Source of the DNA: Bacteroidales bacterium UBA6192
Lineage (GTDB): Bacteria > Bacteroidota > Bacteroidia > Bacteroidales > F082
DNA length: 64,000 nt
NCBI GenBank assembly: GCA_002422725.1
Contig: DITE01000007.1
Span: 1 to 64,000, forward strand
Direction: 5' to 3'
Positions 61,438 to 64,000 of this stretch are shown in pieces (positions within the stretch are counted from its first letter, which is position 1; the number at the start of each line of letters is the position of its first letter). A program made the translations under genes and the position numbers. The notes under the pieces were generated by a model. That model was not told the origin of the DNA, ran no database searches, and saw nothing but the letters and a program-made list of their open reading frames with translations.

Positions 61438-62775
61438 TCACAACAAATCATTTGCCAGATTGGCCAGCTCCGAACGTTCGCCTTTTTCGAGGCGTACGTG
61501 GGCATATATCCCATGATGCTTGATTTTATCAATCAAAAATGAAAGTCCGTTCGACTGTGCATCAAGATATGGTGTGTCTATCTGAAAAATATCACCTGTA
61601 AAAACAATCTTGGTGTTTTCACCAGCACGGGTAATGATGGTTTTTACCTCATGCGGGGTGAGATTTTGTGCCTCATCCACAATAAAAAACACATTCGAAA
61701 TGCTTCTTCCCCTGATATAGGCCAGCGGGGTAATCACAAGTTTTTCGTGTTCAACAGCTTCTGCAATCCGTTTGTACTCTTTGTCCTCTTCACCATATTG
61801 ATTCTGAATGAATTTGAGGTTGTCCCAAAGCGGTTCCATATACGGGTTTAGCTTGGACTTTATGTCGCCGGGCAGAAAACCAATATCCTTGTTGCTCAGC
61901 GGCACAATTGGCCTGGCCAGATAAACCTGCTTGAAATTGCGCCTTTGCTCCCAGGCAGCAGCTAACGCCAGCAGGGTTTTTCCTGTTCCGGCTACTCCCT
62001 GAAGGGTAACAAGTTTTACCTCGGGATTGAGCAATGCGTGCAGGGCAAACACCTGTTCGGCATTACGCGGCATAATACGTGAAACAGCTTGTTTTTCGAT
62101 ACGCTCGATTCGGCTTGTTACCGGATTGTAAAATGTGAGGGCTGATGTTTTGGCGCTTTTAAGGATAAAATAATGATTGGGCAAAGCGTTGCTGACTCCA
62201 ATGTCGGAAAGCTGGCAAAATCCCTCATGGTAAATCTTATCAATCACTTCTGGACTTACGTCTTCAATAGTCGATTTGCCTGTGTAAAGCGACTCAAGAT
62301 CCTTCACTTTTCCGGTTTCGTAATCTTCGGCTTGCAGGCTTAATGACTTCGCTTTCAACCTCAGATTCACGTCTTTTGTAACCAGAATAACCTTTTTCTC
62401 AGGATAATCTTCCGAAAGTTTGAGTGCAGCATTTAATATACGGTGATCTGGCTTGTCACCTCCAAAAATCTGACGGGCATCAGTTTTACTCTTTTCGTTC
62501 ATCAACACCTTGAAACGCCCTTTTGAAGGTCCGTTTATTTTTCGCCAGTTTTTCATGGTATACTTTCCCGAAATCTTATCCATGAACCGGATAAACTCGC
62601 GGGCTTCGAAATTTTTGGTGTCGTTTCCTTTTTTGAAATTGTCGAGTTCTTCAAAAACAGTAATCGGGATCGCTACATCATTTTCTTCAAAAGTATTGAT
62701 CGCATTGTGATTGTAAAGAATAACAGAGGTGTCGAGTACAAATATCTTTCCTGGTTTGGGTTTCACTGTTGCCAT
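61438..62775 (-). CDS. PhoH-family ATPase with N-terminal PIN domain
   Basis: 445 residues. PIN-like nuclease domain (about 8-150): KIFVLDTSVILYN, ITVFEELDNFKKG, VILVTKDVNLRLKA, with the acidic residues of an RNase site. PhoH ATPase domain: GVAGTGKT (Walker A) near 263, FFIVDEAQNL (Walker B), KIVFTGDIFQIDTPYLD. Such PIN-PhoH (PhoH2-like) proteins act as RNA helicase plus ribonuclease. It stands alone and converges on the LytTR gene. Confidence 0.92.
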   Translation of the reverse strand: MATVKPKPGKIFVLDTSVILYNHNAINTFEENDVAIPITVFEELDNFKKGNDTKNFEAREFIRFMDKISGKYTMKNWRKINGPSKGRFKVLMNEKSKTDARQIFGGDKPDHRILNAALKLSEDYPEKKVILVTKDVNLRLKAKSLSLQAEDYETGKVKDLESLYTGKSTIEDVSPEVIDKIYHEGFCQLSDIGVSNALPNHYFILKSAKTSALTFYNPVTSRIERIEKQAVSRIMPRNAEQVFALHALLNPEVKLVTLQGVAGTGKTLLALAAAWEQRRNFKQVYLARPIVPLSNKDIGFLPGDIKSKLNPYMEPLWDNLKFIQNQYGEEDKEYKRIAEAVEHEKLVITPLAYIRGRSISNVFFIVDEAQNLTPHEVKTIITRAGENTKIVFTGDIFQIDTPYLDAQSNGLSFLIDKIKHHGIYAHVRLEKGERSELANLANDLL

Positions 62776-63038
62776 AGTAGTGATGGTTATCGGCTTTTAA
62801 TTGTTGCTAATTTTCGATATAAAGGTAAAACGCTAATTCGTGTGTTTTCGGCACATGCAGAGACTGAGTTATCAACAAGCCGGTGTTGAAGGTCTGCTAT
62901 CAGTTAAAAATCAGTTGTTAAGCTTTCCACAATTAAACACCCGAATTCTTGATTTTAAAATCCATGTAATAAAATCTATCGGGAAGGACCAACGATTGTC
63001 AGGAAAGCCCGATTCACAATGGCTTCAGCAAAAGCAAT

Positions 63039-64000
63039 TTATCTTGTTGCAACGACAACTGCTTTTTTGAAGCGTTCAACATTTCCTGACAAATCAAAAA
63101 CTTCGGCAAACACAAGATAGATTCCCACACCAACCCGATTGCCCGACTCATTCAATCCGTCCCAGCTCACTGAGCCTGACTGTTCAACAAGCTTGCTTTT
63201 TACCAAATGACGGATTGCCTGACCCGAAGCATCAAAAATGGTCATATTCAGCACATAGCCGGGCTGATCAAACCGAAAAGCAATGGATGTGAGGTCTGCC
63301 TTTCCGTCGCCATCGGGAGAGAATATTTCAGGGTCAATTGTTAATTCACCTGTGGATTCCGCAACTTTTGTGAAAATCGAATTCACATACCCTGGGGTTC
63401 CAAAGCCGGCCGTTTCTGATGCCGAATGCCAATTGGTAGGGTCGTCAGATGGCCTATCGAAAGCAACCCTTTCGAGCGATACCCCTTTTACAGAACTCAA
63501 CAACGGGAAATGCATTTTTTCATTATAGGTCATGACATCAATAACTATCCCGGCTTTTGATTTCAGCATAGCCGTTCCTTCCGCATTTGAATAGGTTGGA
63601 AAAGAGGGAAGTTCAACAAAGCTTGCCGGGTCTGGTGTAAAATATTGCTGTTTCACTTTTGTTGCCGAAGTTGTTAATAATCTGTACTGCTCCGGAAGCA
63701 TGAACAGGCTATTCTCCGTAATCATTTTTAATGTCGTATCAGGTTGATTCGGAGGACTGTTTCTGATGGCTGCCAGCCAGATCTGTTCAAGATCAATTAT
63801 CTTGCCGGAGCGGTTATAAATCTCCACATAATCTACTCCATTGTCCAATGGATTAAAGAGTATTTCATTTATAACCAAATCATTCATGTCGGCTTGCTCA
63901 GGAATTCCAAAGGAAATTTGTGTTCCGGCGGCCACTGCTTTTCCGGCGCAGTTCAACACAGTTGTGGCAATATTCAGCTGATAAACAATTCCCGGCTGAA
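63039..64000 (-). CDS. Lamin-tail-domain surface protein, C-terminal part (gene runs off the window)
   Basis: The frame is open to the right edge; a GTG at 63959 is not a real start because coding sequence continues upstream (VYQLNIATTVLNCAG). About 310 residues are seen: a lamin-tail domain (LVINEILFNPLDNGVDYVEI, SGKIIDLEQIWLAAI, GTAMLKSKAGIVIDVMTYNE), then a FlgD-type Ig domain (LTIDPEIFSPDGDGKADLTS, SWDGLNESGNRVGVGIYLV) and a short tail (KKAVVVATR). Together these suggest a large secreted or surface protein. The tail lacks a clear PNP-type sorting domain. The 262-nt gap to phoH holds no gene. Confidence 0.8.
   Translation of the reverse strand, partial: QPGIVYQLNIATTVLNCAGKAVAAGTQISFGIPEQADMNDLVINEILFNPLDNGVDYVEIYNRSGKIIDLEQIWLAAIRNSPPNQPDTTLKMITENSLFMLPEQYRLLTTSATKVKQQYFTPDPASFVELPSFPTYSNAEGTAMLKSKAGIVIDVMTYNEKMHFPLLSSVKGVSLERVAFDRPSDDPTNWHSASETAGFGTPGYVNSIFTKVAESTGELTIDPEIFSPDGDGKADLTSIAFRFDQPGYVLNMTIFDASGQAIRHLVKSKLVEQSGSVSWDGLNESGNRVGVGIYLVFAEVFDLSGNVERFKKAVVVATR

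Noticed and set aside
1..64000. CRISPR arrays, rRNA, tRNA, insertion sequences
   Set aside because: No regularly spaced short repeats, rRNA-like or cloverleaf sequences, or transposase motifs were found by reading. The repeats at 23-27 kb are promoter duplications, not CRISPR.

Overview
The window looks like a chromosomal piece of a Bacteroidota organism, probably Bacteroidales-like. Four secreted proteins carry C-terminal type IX secretion sorting domains (PNP-type motif, then a short beta domain ending in a basic tail). Several promoters fit the Bacteroidota -7 motif TAnnTTTG. LytS-type kinases with LytTR regulators and a GG-Bacteroidales-type peptide natural product locus point the same way. 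I saw no rRNA, tRNA, CRISPR array or intact insertion sequence.

Layout. (1) 0.1-8.2 kb, plus strand: a RiPP locus with a double-glycine precursor whose core has alternating cysteines, a secreted HExxH peptidase, a radical SAM/SPASM maturase, an overlapping pseudo-radical-SAM protein, a C39-peptidase ABC exporter and its HlyD-type adaptor. The first 4.5 kb is much more AT-rich than the exporter. (2) 8.3-14.7 kb, minus strand: a tightly coupled operon of an RsbW-like ATPase, a membrane-anchored protein with three TrpX-like binding domains, a STAS fusion protein, and the permease and ATPase of the same importer class. This joins an importer to partner-switching parts. (3) 14.8-22.8 kb, minus strand: a large HExxH/propeller/barrel protein, then a run of STAS protein, PrsW-type intramembrane protease, ECF sigma factor, putative single-pass anti-sigma protein and two tandem paralogues of unknown function. 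(4) 22.8-27.2 kb: a duplication zone with two near-identical T9SS propeller proteins and a HEPN/MNT pair, separated by four copies of a promoter-bearing repeat. (5) 27.2-38.6 kb: housekeeping and regulatory genes (cold-shock protein, DEAD-box helicase, propeller sensor kinase with a receiver-only regulator, ppnP, amidase, cysS, SDR) ending in a truncated flavin reductase. (6) 38.6-47.6 kb: a lower-GC stretch with a CPA2 antiporter, a lipoprotein, a TIM-barrel protein and a LytTR/LytS pair, then a large hybrid kinase. (7) 47.7-58.6 kb: FNR, nitroreductase, nuclease-like T9SS protein, mnmA, then an AMP-forming ligase, a discrete acyl carrier protein and an alpha-oxoamine synthase, followed by a SMP-30-like lipoprotein, a true kbl, acpS and a ferredoxin. 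(8) 58.8-64 kb: a LiaF-like membrane protein with a LytS/LytTR pair, a PIN-PhoH protein and the C-terminal part of a lamin-tail-domain protein that runs off the right edge.

The parts I find most worth following are the RiPP locus, the importer/partner-switch operon, the PrsW-sigma-antisigma operon and the carrier-protein-linked alpha-oxoamine synthase cluster. All functions are read from sequence motifs alone; nothing was searched against a database.
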